DNA of 64,000 nucleotides from Geopsychrobacter electrodiphilus DSM 16401 (GTDB lineage Bacteria > Desulfobacterota > Desulfuromonadia > Desulfuromonadales > Geopsychrobacteraceae), in assembly GCF_000384395.1 (NCBI RefSeq), contig NZ_ARWE01000001.1, positions 3,074,501-3,138,500 of the forward strand, in the 5' to 3' direction. Below are positions 44,328-52,608 of this stretch, piece after piece. The notes below the pieces were generated by a model. That model had not been told where the DNA came from. It ran no database searches and worked only from the letters and a program-made list of their open reading frames with translations. A program made the position numbers and the translations under genes. The stretch's first letter is position 1. Each line of letters opens with the position of its first letter.

Positions 44328-44455
44328 AACTGAACCATCGCAAAAGACGGCTCAAAAGGCTCCAGATGCAAGGCGTCCGAAAGCTGAGAAGTGAGGTGTA
44401 GCGGCAGTTAGGTTTTAACGTCAAAGCTAAGGAGAACGCAGCAGATGGAGTATTT
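44328..44455. repeat. Dispersed intergenic repeat-like spacer
   Basis: A 128-bp spacer between hypD and hypE. Its blocks GATGCAAGGCGTCCGAAAG and AACGCAGCAGATGGA resemble a dispersed intergenic repeat that I associate with Geobacter relatives. It abuts the hypD stop codon. Recognition is from memory, so copy number in this genome is untested. Confidence 0.45.
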
Positions 44456-45547
44456 TCAGCCGCCGTATTTATACTCTGCAGAGCAGGTGCCTTCTGACGA
44501 CACCATACACGCTCCGATCGGATGTTCAGGGGTGCAGGCCTCGCGGAAGAGCGGGCACTGCTTCGGCGTGACCTTCCCCTTCAAGATTTCGCCGCAGAGG
44601 CAACCCCGGTGCTCTTTCGCCTCTTCGACCTCGACCGGCAAGGCGCTTAAGGCGTTGAATTTTTGATATTCGGCGCGCAGCTGCAGCCCGCTGGCGGGGA
44701 TAGAACCGATGCCGCGCCACTCCGCATCACAGGGTTCAAAGACCCGCGCCAGAATCGTCTGGGCCTTGAGGTTCCCTTGCGGTTTGACGATGCGGCTGTA
44801 TTCGCATTCGACCCTGGCCTCACCGGCAACCACCTGCTTCACCAGCAGCTGAATGCCACGCAGCATATCGACCGGCTCGAAGCCGGTGACCACACAGGGG
44901 ATGCCATACTGCTCGGCCAGCGGACGGTAAGCGTCGGAACCGATCACCGCGCTGACATGCGCCGGGCAGATATAACCATCGACTTTGAGCTCGGGGTCGC
45001 TGGTCAGGGCGATCATCGGTGCGGGCATGGTCTTGTGGGCACAGAGTACAAAAAAGTTGCTCAGCCCGCGCCTTTCGACTTCAAGCAGACTGCCGCCGAT
45101 GGTTGGAGCCGTGGTTTCAAAACCGACCCCGAGAAAGACCACCGCTGTGTCTGGATTCTTTTCGGCGATCGCAACCGCATCGAGGGGGGAATAGACGATG
45201 CGCACATCGGCACCCTTTGCCTTCTCGCGTAATAGATTACTGGTCGAGCCGGGGACGCGGATCATATCGCCGAAGGTGGCGACAATTGTGGCCGGACGCC
45301 GGGCATAGGCGACCGCCTGATCGACATAAGTGATCGGCGTGACGCAGACCGGACAACCAGGCCCGCTGATCAGCCGGACCTGCGTCGGCAGCAGGCTGCG
45401 GATGCCATGCTGGTAGATCGACATGGTGTGGGTGCCGCAGACCTCCATCAGGGTCATCTGACCGTCAAAGCCCTCAACATTCCTGGCGATGGCCGCGACC
45501 AGGGCCTTGGCCAGTTGGGGATCACGGTATTCGCTGCTGTACTTCAT
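44456..45547 (-). CDS. hypD: Hydrogenase maturation factor HypD
   Basis: A 363-residue iron-sulfur protein that, with HypC, assembles Fe(CN)2CO. Conserved blocks are all present: MEVCGTHTMSIYQHGI (about 34), SGPGCPVCVTP (about 62), ATFGDMIRVPGS (about 90), VVFLGVGFETTAPT (about 137), the CPAHVSAVIG region and C-terminal cysteines CLCGEI, CPLF and CTPEHPIGACMVSSEG that bind the [4Fe-4S] cluster. Start overlaps the hypC stop by four bases (ATGA), giving coupling. Confidence 0.97.
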   Translation of the reverse strand: MKYSSEYRDPQLAKALVAAIARNVEGFDGQMTLMEVCGTHTMSIYQHGIRSLLPTQVRLISGPGCPVCVTPITYVDQAVAYARRPATIVATFGDMIRVPGSTSNLLREKAKGADVRIVYSPLDAVAIAEKNPDTAVVFLGVGFETTAPTIGGSLLEVERRGLSNFFVLCAHKTMPAPMIALTSDPELKVDGYICPAHVSAVIGSDAYRPLAEQYGIPCVVTGFEPVDMLRGIQLLVKQVVAGEARVECEYSRIVKPQGNLKAQTILARVFEPCDAEWRGIGSIPASGLQLRAEYQKFNALSALPVEVEEAKEHRGCLCGEILKGKVTPKQCPLFREACTPEHPIGACMVSSEGTCSAEYKYGG

Positions 45548-45777
45548 AGTTCAACGCCACCGCCCGCATCGAGAACTTCACGAAATACGGCGAGGGTTTT
45601 TTCCGCTTCTTCAGGGTCAATCCTCTCGATGGCGAATCCGGCGTGAATCAGCACATAATCGCCGACCGCCGCATCTTCCAGCATCATCAGGCTCGCCTCA
45701 CGGCGCACCCCGTCAACCTCGCAAATGGCGAGCCCCTCGGTAATTTCGGCAATCATCATCGGTACGGCCAGACACAT
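45544..45777 (-). CDS. hypC: Hydrogenase maturation chaperone HypC
   Basis: A 77-residue chaperone that carries the Fe(CN)2CO unit with HypD to the hydrogenase large subunit. The N-terminal MCLAVP with cysteine 2 is the metal-binding signature; GDYVLIHAGFAIERID is the conserved OB-fold end. Length is typical. It overlaps hypD by four bases and lies about 100 bp after hypB. Confidence 0.96.
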   Translation of the reverse strand: MCLAVPMMIAEITEGLAICEVDGVRREASLMMLEDAAVGDYVLIHAGFAIERIDPEEAEKTLAVFREVLDAGGGVEL

Positions 45778-45900
45778 AGTTAACTCCAGTAAAATAAAAG
45801 CGAGAGGTGTGAGGCGGGAGAAGTGAGGCGCAGGGAATCTACCCTAAAGGCGTGGTTCCTTGGTTTTTCTCCTCACTCCTCACCCCTTACTCCTCACCAT
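45778..45900 (-). repeat. GTGAGGAG-type short repeats between hypB and hypC
   Basis: On the minus strand GTGAGGAG-like units occur several times (around 45870-45898), with further copies of GTGAGG on the plus strand near 45808-45832, so the two sets form an imperfect inverted repeat. The repeat overlaps the hypB stop. Confidence 0.55.
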
Positions 45901-46644
45901 TAAGCCTTTGGCGCTGACCTGCTCTCCCAACCAGGCATACCACTCATCAAGCCCTTCGCCACTGTAGCAGGAGACCTCGAAAATCTTGATGCCGGGGTGG
46001 ACGCGTTCGGCGTACTCACGACATCTGGCGATATCGAAACGGACATAGGGGAGCAGATCGATCTTGTTGATCAGCATGATCTCGCTGGCGCGGAACATCT
46101 GTGGGTATTTGAGTGGTTTATCTTCACCCTCTGTCACCGACAGCAGGGAGACCTTGAAATCTTCCCCCAGGTCGAAGGCCGCCGGACAGACCAGATTGCC
46201 GACATTTTCGATCATCAGCATCTGCACCGCATCCAGGTTGAAATGCTCCAGGCCGTGGCCGACCATGTGAGCGTCCAGATGACAACCGGCGCCAGTGTTG
46301 ATCTGATGCACCGGCACACCGGTGGCGGCGATGCGGTCGGCGTCGTTGGCGGTCTGCTGATCCCCTTCGAGCACCGCGAAGCTGATCTCGTTTTTCAGAG
46401 CACTCAAGGTCATCTCAAGCAGGCTGGTCTTGCCACTACCGGGAGAACTGACCAGATTGAGGGTAAAAATCCCCTTGTCAGCAAACAGGGTGCGGTTCGC
46501 TGCGGCCAGGCGATTATTCTTGGCGAGAATATCTTCTTCGATGCTGATGGTTTTGCGGCGCTGAACGGTGTGCTCCTCATGCGAGTGAGGAGCATCATGA
46601 TGGTGATGATGGTCGGTCGGGGCACAACCACAGTCGATACACAT
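45880..46644 (-). CDS. hypB: Hydrogenase/urease nickel GTPase HypB
   Basis: A 254-residue GTPase that inserts nickel into [NiFe] hydrogenase. The N-terminus has the high-affinity metal motif (MCIDCGC) and a histidine-rich stretch (HHHHHDAPHSHEEH) for nickel storage. G1 is SSPGSGKTSL (about 66), ENVGNLVCPAAFDLGED is diagnostic, and NKIDLL is G4. The last residues LMVRSKG are encoded by a GTGAGGAG-type repeat that fills the hypB-hypC spacer, so the natural end may have been altered. It starts two bases after hypA. Confidence 0.97.
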   Translation of the reverse strand: MCIDCGCAPTDHHHHHDAPHSHEEHTVQRRKTISIEEDILAKNNRLAAANRTLFADKGIFTLNLVSSPGSGKTSLLEMTLSALKNEISFAVLEGDQQTANDADRIAATGVPVHQINTGAGCHLDAHMVGHGLEHFNLDAVQMLMIENVGNLVCPAAFDLGEDFKVSLLSVTEGEDKPLKYPQMFRASEIMLINKIDLLPYVRFDIARCREYAERVHPGIKIFEVSCYSGEGLDEWYAWLGEQVSAKGLMVRSKG

Positions 46645-46646
46645 GG

Positions 46647-46988
46647 TCAGTCGATCTCCATTTCTTTGATACGCAGATCTTCACCACACAGCAGATCGCT
46701 GGCGGCACTGCCACAGGCGGGGCAGCAGGTCAGCAAATCGACCAGGGGGTAATCGGTCGCACAATCACGGCAACGGGCCCGCGCCGGGATTTCTTCGATA
46801 ATCAGACGGCTCCCCTCGAGCAGGGTCTCTTTGCTGCAGGCCTCATAACAAAACAGCAAGGCATCGGGGACTACGCCAGCCAGCGCGCCGACTTCAAGGG
46901 TAACCGAATGAATGATTGTCGCCGCCTGTCCCGTAGCCGTACGCAGGGCGATCTCGACAATACTCTGGGTGATCCCGAGTTCGTGCAC
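46647..46988 (-). CDS. hypA: Nickel chaperone HypA
   Basis: A 113-residue nickel-delivery partner of HypB. It begins MHELGITQSIVEIAL (His2 binds nickel; the start codon is GTG) and has the zinc site CRDC (about 74) and CPACGS (about 91). AAGGG lies upstream. It is the first gene of the leftward hypABCDE group; hypF is not in the window, so carbamoyl transfer must be encoded elsewhere. Confidence 0.96.
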   Translation of the reverse strand: MHELGITQSIVEIALRTATGQAATIIHSVTLEVGALAGVVPDALLFCYEACSKETLLEGSRLIIEEIPARARCRDCATDYPLVDLLTCCPACGSAASDLLCGEDLRIKEMEID

Positions 46989-47311
46989 AACGTTTCCCTT
47001 ACCCTGAAAGAGGTCGTCCCGTTATCGTTCTCAAAATAACTCAAGGCGCTGTTGCTGCATCAACACATCCAGAAGTCCGGCCAAGAAAACCCGCGAGATG
47101 AAGACCGCACACTTTTTAACTATCTGTTTTTACAGCGACGCAAACAGAACGCCCACTATAGAGGAAACCCGAAACTAAAATCAAGCGAAGCAAAACGATT
47201 TTTCGCCCTTAATTCAGACATTTAGAGAATTAAACCGGATACGGTTCACAAGCACCGAAGGCCGCCCTGAATGAGGACGGCCTTCGGTGAAGCTATGGTT
47301 CAGGCTATGCT
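46989..47311. other. Intergenic region with strong stem-loop
   Basis: No gene. A 12-bp perfect stem CACCGAAGGCCG (47253-47264) with CGGCCTTCGGTG (47278-47289) lies just after the stop of the 47312 gene (leftward). It lacks a proper T tract, so it may be an RNA 3' end stabiliser. The promoter of hypA should be here. Confidence 0.6.
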
Positions 47312-47575
47312 TTAAAAGTCGACCGGGAACCGGGGTTTGAAAAGGCGCCTTGTCATTTCAGCCTCGCGAATCCTGGACAGCTCGATATTCCGGTATTCTT
47401 GATTTTTAATATCCAGACAGAAAAACATCTGACCACCGTCTTTTTGTTTCCGTCCATACGGCTCAACCTCAAAAACATCAAGGTTCCCCTTGCTGTCTTC
47501 GACCTTGATCCGTACTGTTTGATTACGCCGCCCCGCCATGGAAAGAACCGTTTCAACACTCTGTTTTTCGTCCAT
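47312..47575 (-). CDS. Small hypothetical protein
   Basis: Eighty-seven residues with AAGGGGGAG upstream of the ATG. It looks like a small beta-rich fold: QTVRIKVEDSKGNLDVFEVE, then GGQMFFCLDIKN, then YRNIELSRIREAEM. The pattern ('nutrient-type' strands ending in IELSRI) recalls the terminal part of WYL domains, which is only a resemblance. Stand-alone gene, closed by the stem-loop at 47253. Confidence 0.65.
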   Translation of the reverse strand: MDEKQSVETVLSMAGRRNQTVRIKVEDSKGNLDVFEVEPYGRKQKDGGQMFFCLDIKNQEYRNIELSRIREAEMTRRLFKPRFPVDF

Positions 47576-47970
47576 CCTTAATTCTCCCCCTTTTGGTCGT
47601 TACAAAATAAAAAAGCCTGATGTCAAAGCAGACAGCAGACCTATATCCAGATTGCACCACCTCAAATAACTGTTTAGAACGTACCTCGCTTCACATTAAA
47701 AAACAAGTAAACCATTGATAAATAGATTTTTTCATCCACTTCGCCTGACATGTTATAACCGCCTCATGCGGGAAAGCATTGATTGAATTAAGCCTCGGAC
47801 TCTGCTGGGATGAAGGGACCGAAAGCTGACTGAAAAACCGTCCTCGGCGTATAGCTATCAACCAGCTCTCAGTTAACCTCAGCGGCTCTACCCACCGGTT
47901 GTGGACCATCCTTCGGTAATTTCCAACTTCGCATTGCATCTGCGGCGACGTTAATCTACTGTTTCAGGCT
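47576..47970. other. Intergenic region, nothing recognised
   Basis: About 395 bp between divergent genes. No clear promoter consensus, RNA or repeat was found; presumably it holds both promoters. Confidence 0.5.
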
Positions 47971-49191
47971 ATGATCTCCGCCCTTCCCACAACGTCGCCG
48001 TTTAAGCTATCCACCCGCCTGGTGCTGTTCAGCGTGCTCGCTACCGGCATCGGCCAGTCCATGACCTTCGCCCTGCTGGCACCACTCGGCCGTGAAGTCG
48101 GACTGGGGGAGGTACAGATCGGCCTGATTATAACCTGCTCTTCTCTCGCCTTCACCCTGACCAGCCCGATCTGGGGACGCACCAGTGATCGCTGGGGACG
48201 CAAGCCGGTGCTGCTTCTGGGCCTGTTCGGCTATACCTTCGGCTGCATCCTGTTCGCCTCGGTTTTTTTCTTCGGACTCAAAGGGCTGCTGGGCGGTCTG
48301 ACTCTCTATCTGCTGGCGATCGGTTCGCGTGTACTGATGGCCTCGCTGATGTCGGCTGCCCCCAGCGCCGCCTCGGCCTATATTGCGGATACAACCAGCG
48401 CCGAACAACGGGTCGCCGGGATGGGCCGCCTGGGCGCTGCCAGAACCCTGGGCGCGATACTGGGACCGGCCATGTGCGGGCTGCTCGCCTTTCTCGGGCT
48501 GCTGGCCCCGCTCTATGTCGCCGCAGGAATCACCCTGTGCAGCACCATTTTGATCGCCGTGGTTCTGCGAGAGCCCCCACAAATAGCCCCCCGCTCAACA
48601 ACCCTGCAGAAACTGAAGCTGTTTGACAAACGCTACTTCCCCTACATTCTGATCGGCTTTCTGACCTTCTTCGCCTTCTCGATGACCAGCCAGACCATCG
48701 GCTTTTACTTTCAGGATCGCTTCGTGCTCGACGGCAAGGCCACGGCTCAGGCCCTCGGCATGGGGATGATGTTTTCGGCGAGCATGTCGTTCTTCTCCCA
48801 GGCCTTTCTGGTTGGACGCTTAAAGCTCAACCCGATCCGGCTGATGAATCTGGGGCTGCCGGTGTTGATGATCGGTTATGCCGCGCTGCTGTTTGCCGGC
48901 AGTATCGCGGCCCTGGCCATGTTTCTCGGAATTTTGGGTTTGGGGCTGGGGATGGTATCGCCCGGATTCACCGCCGGGGCCTCGCTCTCGGTCAGCGCCG
49001 ATGAGCAGGGTGCGGTCGGCGGCCTGATCTCGGCCTGCCCGGCCGCAGGTTTTGTCCTGGGCCCGCTGGTCGGGACCAGTCTGTACCAGCTGGATCACCG
49101 ACTGCCTTATGTCTGCGCCTGCGGGCTGATGCTGCCATTGATCGTCTACGCCTGGCGGTTCGGACGCATTGAACAACAAACTCTGCGATAA
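47971..49191 (+). CDS. Major facilitator superfamily transporter
   Basis: A 406-residue inner-membrane transporter with about 12 hydrophobic helices. The loop 2-3 motif A is GRTSDRWGRKPVLLLG (about 69), and a second half repeat is seen. The drug-type motif C region may be RTLGAILGPAMCG (about 155), typical of 12-helix drug/H+ antiporters (TetA, MdtG). Substrate unknown; export of a small hydrophobic compound is likely. Stand-alone gene with no visible local regulator. Confidence 0.9.
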   Translation: MISALPTTSPFKLSTRLVLFSVLATGIGQSMTFALLAPLGREVGLGEVQIGLIITCSSLAFTLTSPIWGRTSDRWGRKPVLLLGLFGYTFGCILFASVFFFGLKGLLGGLTLYLLAIGSRVLMASLMSAAPSAASAYIADTTSAEQRVAGMGRLGAARTLGAILGPAMCGLLAFLGLLAPLYVAAGITLCSTILIAVVLREPPQIAPRSTTLQKLKLFDKRYFPYILIGFLTFFAFSMTSQTIGFYFQDRFVLDGKATAQALGMGMMFSASMSFFSQAFLVGRLKLNPIRLMNLGLPVLMIGYAALLFAGSIAALAMFLGILGLGLGMVSPGFTAGASLSVSADEQGAVGGLISACPAAGFVLGPLVGTSLYQLDHRLPYVCACGLMLPLIVYAWRFGRIEQQTLR

Positions 49192-49345
49192 ACTGCTTCC
49201 CAAGCACGTTTGTGTTGCTTTATTGTTAGCAAGGGTTTACGAATGTCAGATTGCGTCGAATGAGTCTGCTTCGTCATTGCACCTGCAGTTTAAATCCGCA
49301 CACAGCCATCGTCACAACTATTAAATTCGATTTTCTGGAGCCAGG

Positions 49346-50836
49346 ATGACTCTACGCGCAAAACTGATCGCCGCGTTTGGCACCACCCTGATTCTGTCAA
49401 TTTTGGTGTTCAGCCTGATCACTTACTTGACCTTTGCGCAGGACAAGATCGCCGATAAAGAGGAGATCTTTCGTTTACGCGCCGAAGTCGTACTGGCCTC
49501 CATCAGAAGTGCCACTGAACGTGCCCTGCTCGACAGCCTGCCCCATCAGACCATTGTCCCGCCGCGAGACAGGGATGACGGTTTAGGCGACACCAGTGCG
49601 GCGGACTCTCCAGACCCGCCAAGCGGCGAAACGCCCCTGCTCACCCTGGTTCAAATTTTGCCCTGGCCCAAGGATTCAACTCCCGTTGACATGTTGAATG
49701 CGTATCAGGTCAAGGCGCGCAATCTTCATGTCGCGACCAGTGGCCCGACTTTTTTCCACAATCAGGATCAGATCTACCTGCTCTGGCCTTGGGGAAAACC
49801 CGGGATGCCGGACCACCTGTATATTTTGCGGTGTGACAAACCCGCATTACAGAAGTTGATTGCGCAACGCGCTGCTACACAGCAGTTGATGTTGCGCATC
49901 TGGCTTGATGGAGAGATATTTCAGACGATCGATCGGCTGGATCAGCAAAGTCCGGCCCAAACTGCCGCCGCCTCAGAATTTATGAATCAACCAGTGACGG
50001 GAAAAGGACACTTTGTCGGTGGGCGAGATTTTCATCTCTTTGCTCCAACCCAAAGCCTGATGGGCTTGCAATTTCGCTATCTTATACCGAATACCGACCT
50101 GTTCCACAGCACCATCGCTTTTAAAAACCGCATCATTACGGCGCTGATTGTCCTGGGCTGGGCCAGTATCTGGATCGTTTTGATCATCGCGTATCGGATC
50201 ACCAAACCACTGGGGATTCTCGATCAGGCAGCCCAGGATATTATCTCCTACAACTACGAGACCCCGCTGACCTTAAGTGGCGGCGGGCGGGAAGTGAAAT
50301 CGCTCGCGGCCAGCTTTGAAACGATGCGCCAGAAGATCAAAGAGCTGGTGGTCCAGGACACCCTGACCCAACTCTATAATCGCCGTTATCTGATGCATGC
50401 TCTGGAGCTTGCGGTTGCCCAGGCCGAACGTAATCATGAGCCCCTGACCTGCATCATGATCGATATCGACAACTTCAAAGCGATCAATGATCAATATGGA
50501 CATCAGGCTGGTGATGAAGTTTTGCGCAGTCTGGGAGGTCTGATGCAAAGTTGTACGCGCGAGTATGATATCGCGGCTCGTTATGGCGGGGAGGAGTTTA
50601 CCCTGGTGTTACCGAAAACCGAGCCACAAACCGCTCAACAGGTCGCGGAACGCATACGCCGGACAGTTGAAAAATACCCGTTCACTTTCAGTGAACAGCA
50701 GATGGCCTGTACTATCAGTCTGGGGATCGCCTCCTTCATTGCGGAGAGTGACAGCCCGGATACCCTGATGGGTCGTGCTGACCGGGCCTTATATCAGGCC
50801 AAACAACAGGGTCGTAACCGCACGATCAGTCTCTGA
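49346..50836 (+). CDS. Membrane-bound diguanylate cyclase
   Basis: A 496-residue sensor enzyme making cyclic di-GMP. A membrane helix at about 5-27 and a second at about 257-278 bracket a roughly 230-residue periplasmic sensor. A HAMP-like linker (about 279-330) and a GGDEF domain follow, with active site RYGGEEF (about 413) and the inhibitory I-site REYD five residues before it. The domain looks intact and product-regulated. GGAG precedes the start. Its stop abuts that of the convergent gene, leaving no spacer. Confidence 0.94.
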   Translation: MTLRAKLIAAFGTTLILSILVFSLITYLTFAQDKIADKEEIFRLRAEVVLASIRSATERALLDSLPHQTIVPPRDRDDGLGDTSAADSPDPPSGETPLLTLVQILPWPKDSTPVDMLNAYQVKARNLHVATSGPTFFHNQDQIYLLWPWGKPGMPDHLYILRCDKPALQKLIAQRAATQQLMLRIWLDGEIFQTIDRLDQQSPAQTAAASEFMNQPVTGKGHFVGGRDFHLFAPTQSLMGLQFRYLIPNTDLFHSTIAFKNRIITALIVLGWASIWIVLIIAYRITKPLGILDQAAQDIISYNYETPLTLSGGGREVKSLAASFETMRQKIKELVVQDTLTQLYNRRYLMHALELAVAQAERNHEPLTCIMIDIDNFKAINDQYGHQAGDEVLRSLGGLMQSCTREYDIAARYGGEEFTLVLPKTEPQTAQQVAERIRRTVEKYPFTFSEQQMACTISLGIASFIAESDSPDTLMGRADRALYQAKQQGRNRTISL

Positions 50837-51061
50837 TCAGGATTTTTGCTTGCTGCAGGTATTGATTCCGATCAGCGTATAGAGCGGACAGTATCGGAAC
50901 AGGCCGGTGAGCAGCGGCACGACGGCAAAGATCCCGATGATGATTTTGGTTGTTCCACCCGACACAATCGGATTATCCAGCACACCGATCGCAAGTAAAA
51001 CTGCAGCCAGAACAAAGCGCAGCACACGATCAACTTGACCCACATTGGCCCATTTTGACAT
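50837..51061 (-). CDS. DUF2892 (YgaP-like) inner membrane protein
   Basis: Seventy-four residues from the ATG at 51061, AAAGG nine bases upstream. GQVDRVLRFVLAAVLLAIGV and a second helix around GIFAVVPLLTGLFRYCPLY match the short two-helix DUF2892 family, including the conserved RYCPLYTLIGINTC ending. Function unknown; often near sulfur- or stress-related genes. Convergent with the diguanylate cyclase. Confidence 0.88.
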   Translation of the reverse strand: MSKWANVGQVDRVLRFVLAAVLLAIGVLDNPIVSGGTTKIIIGIFAVVPLLTGLFRYCPLYTLIGINTCSKQKS

Positions 51062-51176
51062 CAGAAGCATCCTTTCAAATCAGCAAAGTTGTTATTTCTT
51101 ACAACAAACTCATTTATAATTCACAATTACATAGCGTGCAAGCGCTCAAAAACGGGCTCAACCCTCAGCCCATCAA

Positions 51177-52280
51177 TCAGCCGCCATCGAACAGACGATC
51201 CAGTTCGTCAAAATCAAAACGGGTTTCAGCCAAAGAGCGGATCATCTCAATTTTCCCTACATCCTCGGCAGTCAATTTGTACACATCTTCAGTTATCGCC
51301 CGGTAAAGAACGCCTGTCGTGTGTTGGGTCGTGCGCATATAAGGGATCTTGCTCCGATCAACGATCTGCTGGGCAATCGGGCTGACCTTCGCCACCCCGG
51401 GGATCAGCAGGCCGACAATTTTATGCCGATGCTCTGGGATCTGGTACATGTTCGCCAGGGTGATCAACAGTTCATCGCGACTGCTGGTGACGATCAGCAG
51501 GGTGTCGTCGCGCAGCAGTTCGGTAACCCGTTGGGTCGAGGGGGCGCCGATCTGCAGAAAATGGATGATCCGCTTCGATTCACGTTTGTTACCGTGAATT
51601 TCGAGGTTGAGGATATTCGCCACCCGACGCAGGGTCGGATCGGCCAGGATCGGCTGATAATTGAAGCCCCCCAGCAGCCTGAACGGTTCCCGGACAAAGG
51701 CGCGGCTCAGATAGTCGAGGGTCGTGTCACGTTTCTCCGGGATCAGCTTGTTGACCAGCACCGCCCGGATCTCGACCTCTTCTCTTTCGAACAGGGCACG
51801 ATCCAGATGGACCGAGTCAATCACGTTCCCGACCCCGCCGCCGGTCACCATCAGGACCGACGCATTCAAAATCCGCGCGACACGGGCATTAGACAGTCCG
51901 ACCACCGAACCGACACCGGGATGCCCGGCACCTTCGATAATGATAAAATCACAGTGCTTTTCGAGGGCGGCACAGGCATCCAGGATGTTCTGCTCGAGGA
52001 CCCGGGTATCGAGCTGTCCGTCAATAAATTTGCGCGTTGAATCACCTTCGATCACGACTGGTGACATATGGCATAGATCGCGCCCCAGACCGAAGACCTG
52101 ACACATCAGCGCCGCATCCTTATCGACCGTCAAGCCGCGCAGCTGGATCGGTTTCGGGCTGATCGGCTTCATAAATCCGACCCGTTTATATTTTTTTTGC
52201 GCCAGATGTAAAAGAGAAAGGCTGACCGTGGTTTTGCCGGCGTTTTGACCAGATGCGGCGATGAAGATTTTACGCGCCAT
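51177..52280 (-). CDS. BioD-like P-loop ATPase with DRTGG domain
   Basis: A 367-residue protein from the ATG at 52280 (AGGAG nine bases before). N-terminal dethiobiotin-synthetase-like P-loop AASGQNAGKTTVSLSLL (about 8-20) and IIIEGAGHPGVGSVV (about 114), then a DRTGG-like C-terminal domain (about 215-330). The pair resembles the N-terminal half of long phosphotransacetylases (Pta), where it is regulatory. No Pta catalytic domain is attached. It may sense acetate or nucleotide state; function unproven. Confidence 0.85.
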   Translation of the reverse strand: MARKIFIAASGQNAGKTTVSLSLLHLAQKKYKRVGFMKPISPKPIQLRGLTVDKDAALMCQVFGLGRDLCHMSPVVIEGDSTRKFIDGQLDTRVLEQNILDACAALEKHCDFIIIEGAGHPGVGSVVGLSNARVARILNASVLMVTGGGVGNVIDSVHLDRALFEREEVEIRAVLVNKLIPEKRDTTLDYLSRAFVREPFRLLGGFNYQPILADPTLRRVANILNLEIHGNKRESKRIIHFLQIGAPSTQRVTELLRDDTLLIVTSSRDELLITLANMYQIPEHRHKIVGLLIPGVAKVSPIAQQIVDRSKIPYMRTTQHTTGVLYRAITEDVYKLTAEDVGKIEMIRSLAETRFDFDELDRLFDGG

Positions 52281-52457
52281 GGGATGCTCCTGCTTGAAGT
52301 AAGACACAAGCTTAACAGATTCAGGGTGTCGGCCGTGTCATAAAAAAAATGACCAATCGCTACGGCCCGGCGCCCGTCCAGGCAACGTTCCCGAGTTCAA
52401 AAGGGAACTTTCCATATCAGCCCCGAAAGAGTTCCTTTCCCAGACAATTACTCCTCT

Positions 52458-52471
52458 TTGACTCAGGTCAA
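52458..52471. promoter_or_regulatory. TTGAC-N4-GTCAA box upstream of octaheme cytochrome
   Basis: A perfect dyad TTGACTCAGGTCAA, 138 bp upstream of the start codon. This is the form bound by CRP/FNR-family regulators, and close to sites described for the nitrosative-stress regulator HcpR in deltaproteobacteria. The link is inference from sequence and gene type. Confidence 0.5.
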
Positions 52472-52608
52472 TTTAATCACAGACCGGTTCGACTAAACTG
52501 TCAAAAAAAATTCGCCGGGTTTGAATATAAATTCAGCTTATTAGGGAGGATTGGGAGCTTCGGCTTTTCATGCCTCATGACTGTTGTTGCCGACATCAAG
52601 GAGATCGA

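Noticed and set aside
46997-47040. Search for a sigma-54 promoter or nickel riboswitch before hypA
   Set aside because: No GG-N10-GC type element or recognisable riboswitch fold was found.
48007-48582. 191-codon minus-strand frame inside the MFS gene
   Set aside because: Gln/Gly/Glu-rich antisense shadow of a GC-rich membrane gene.
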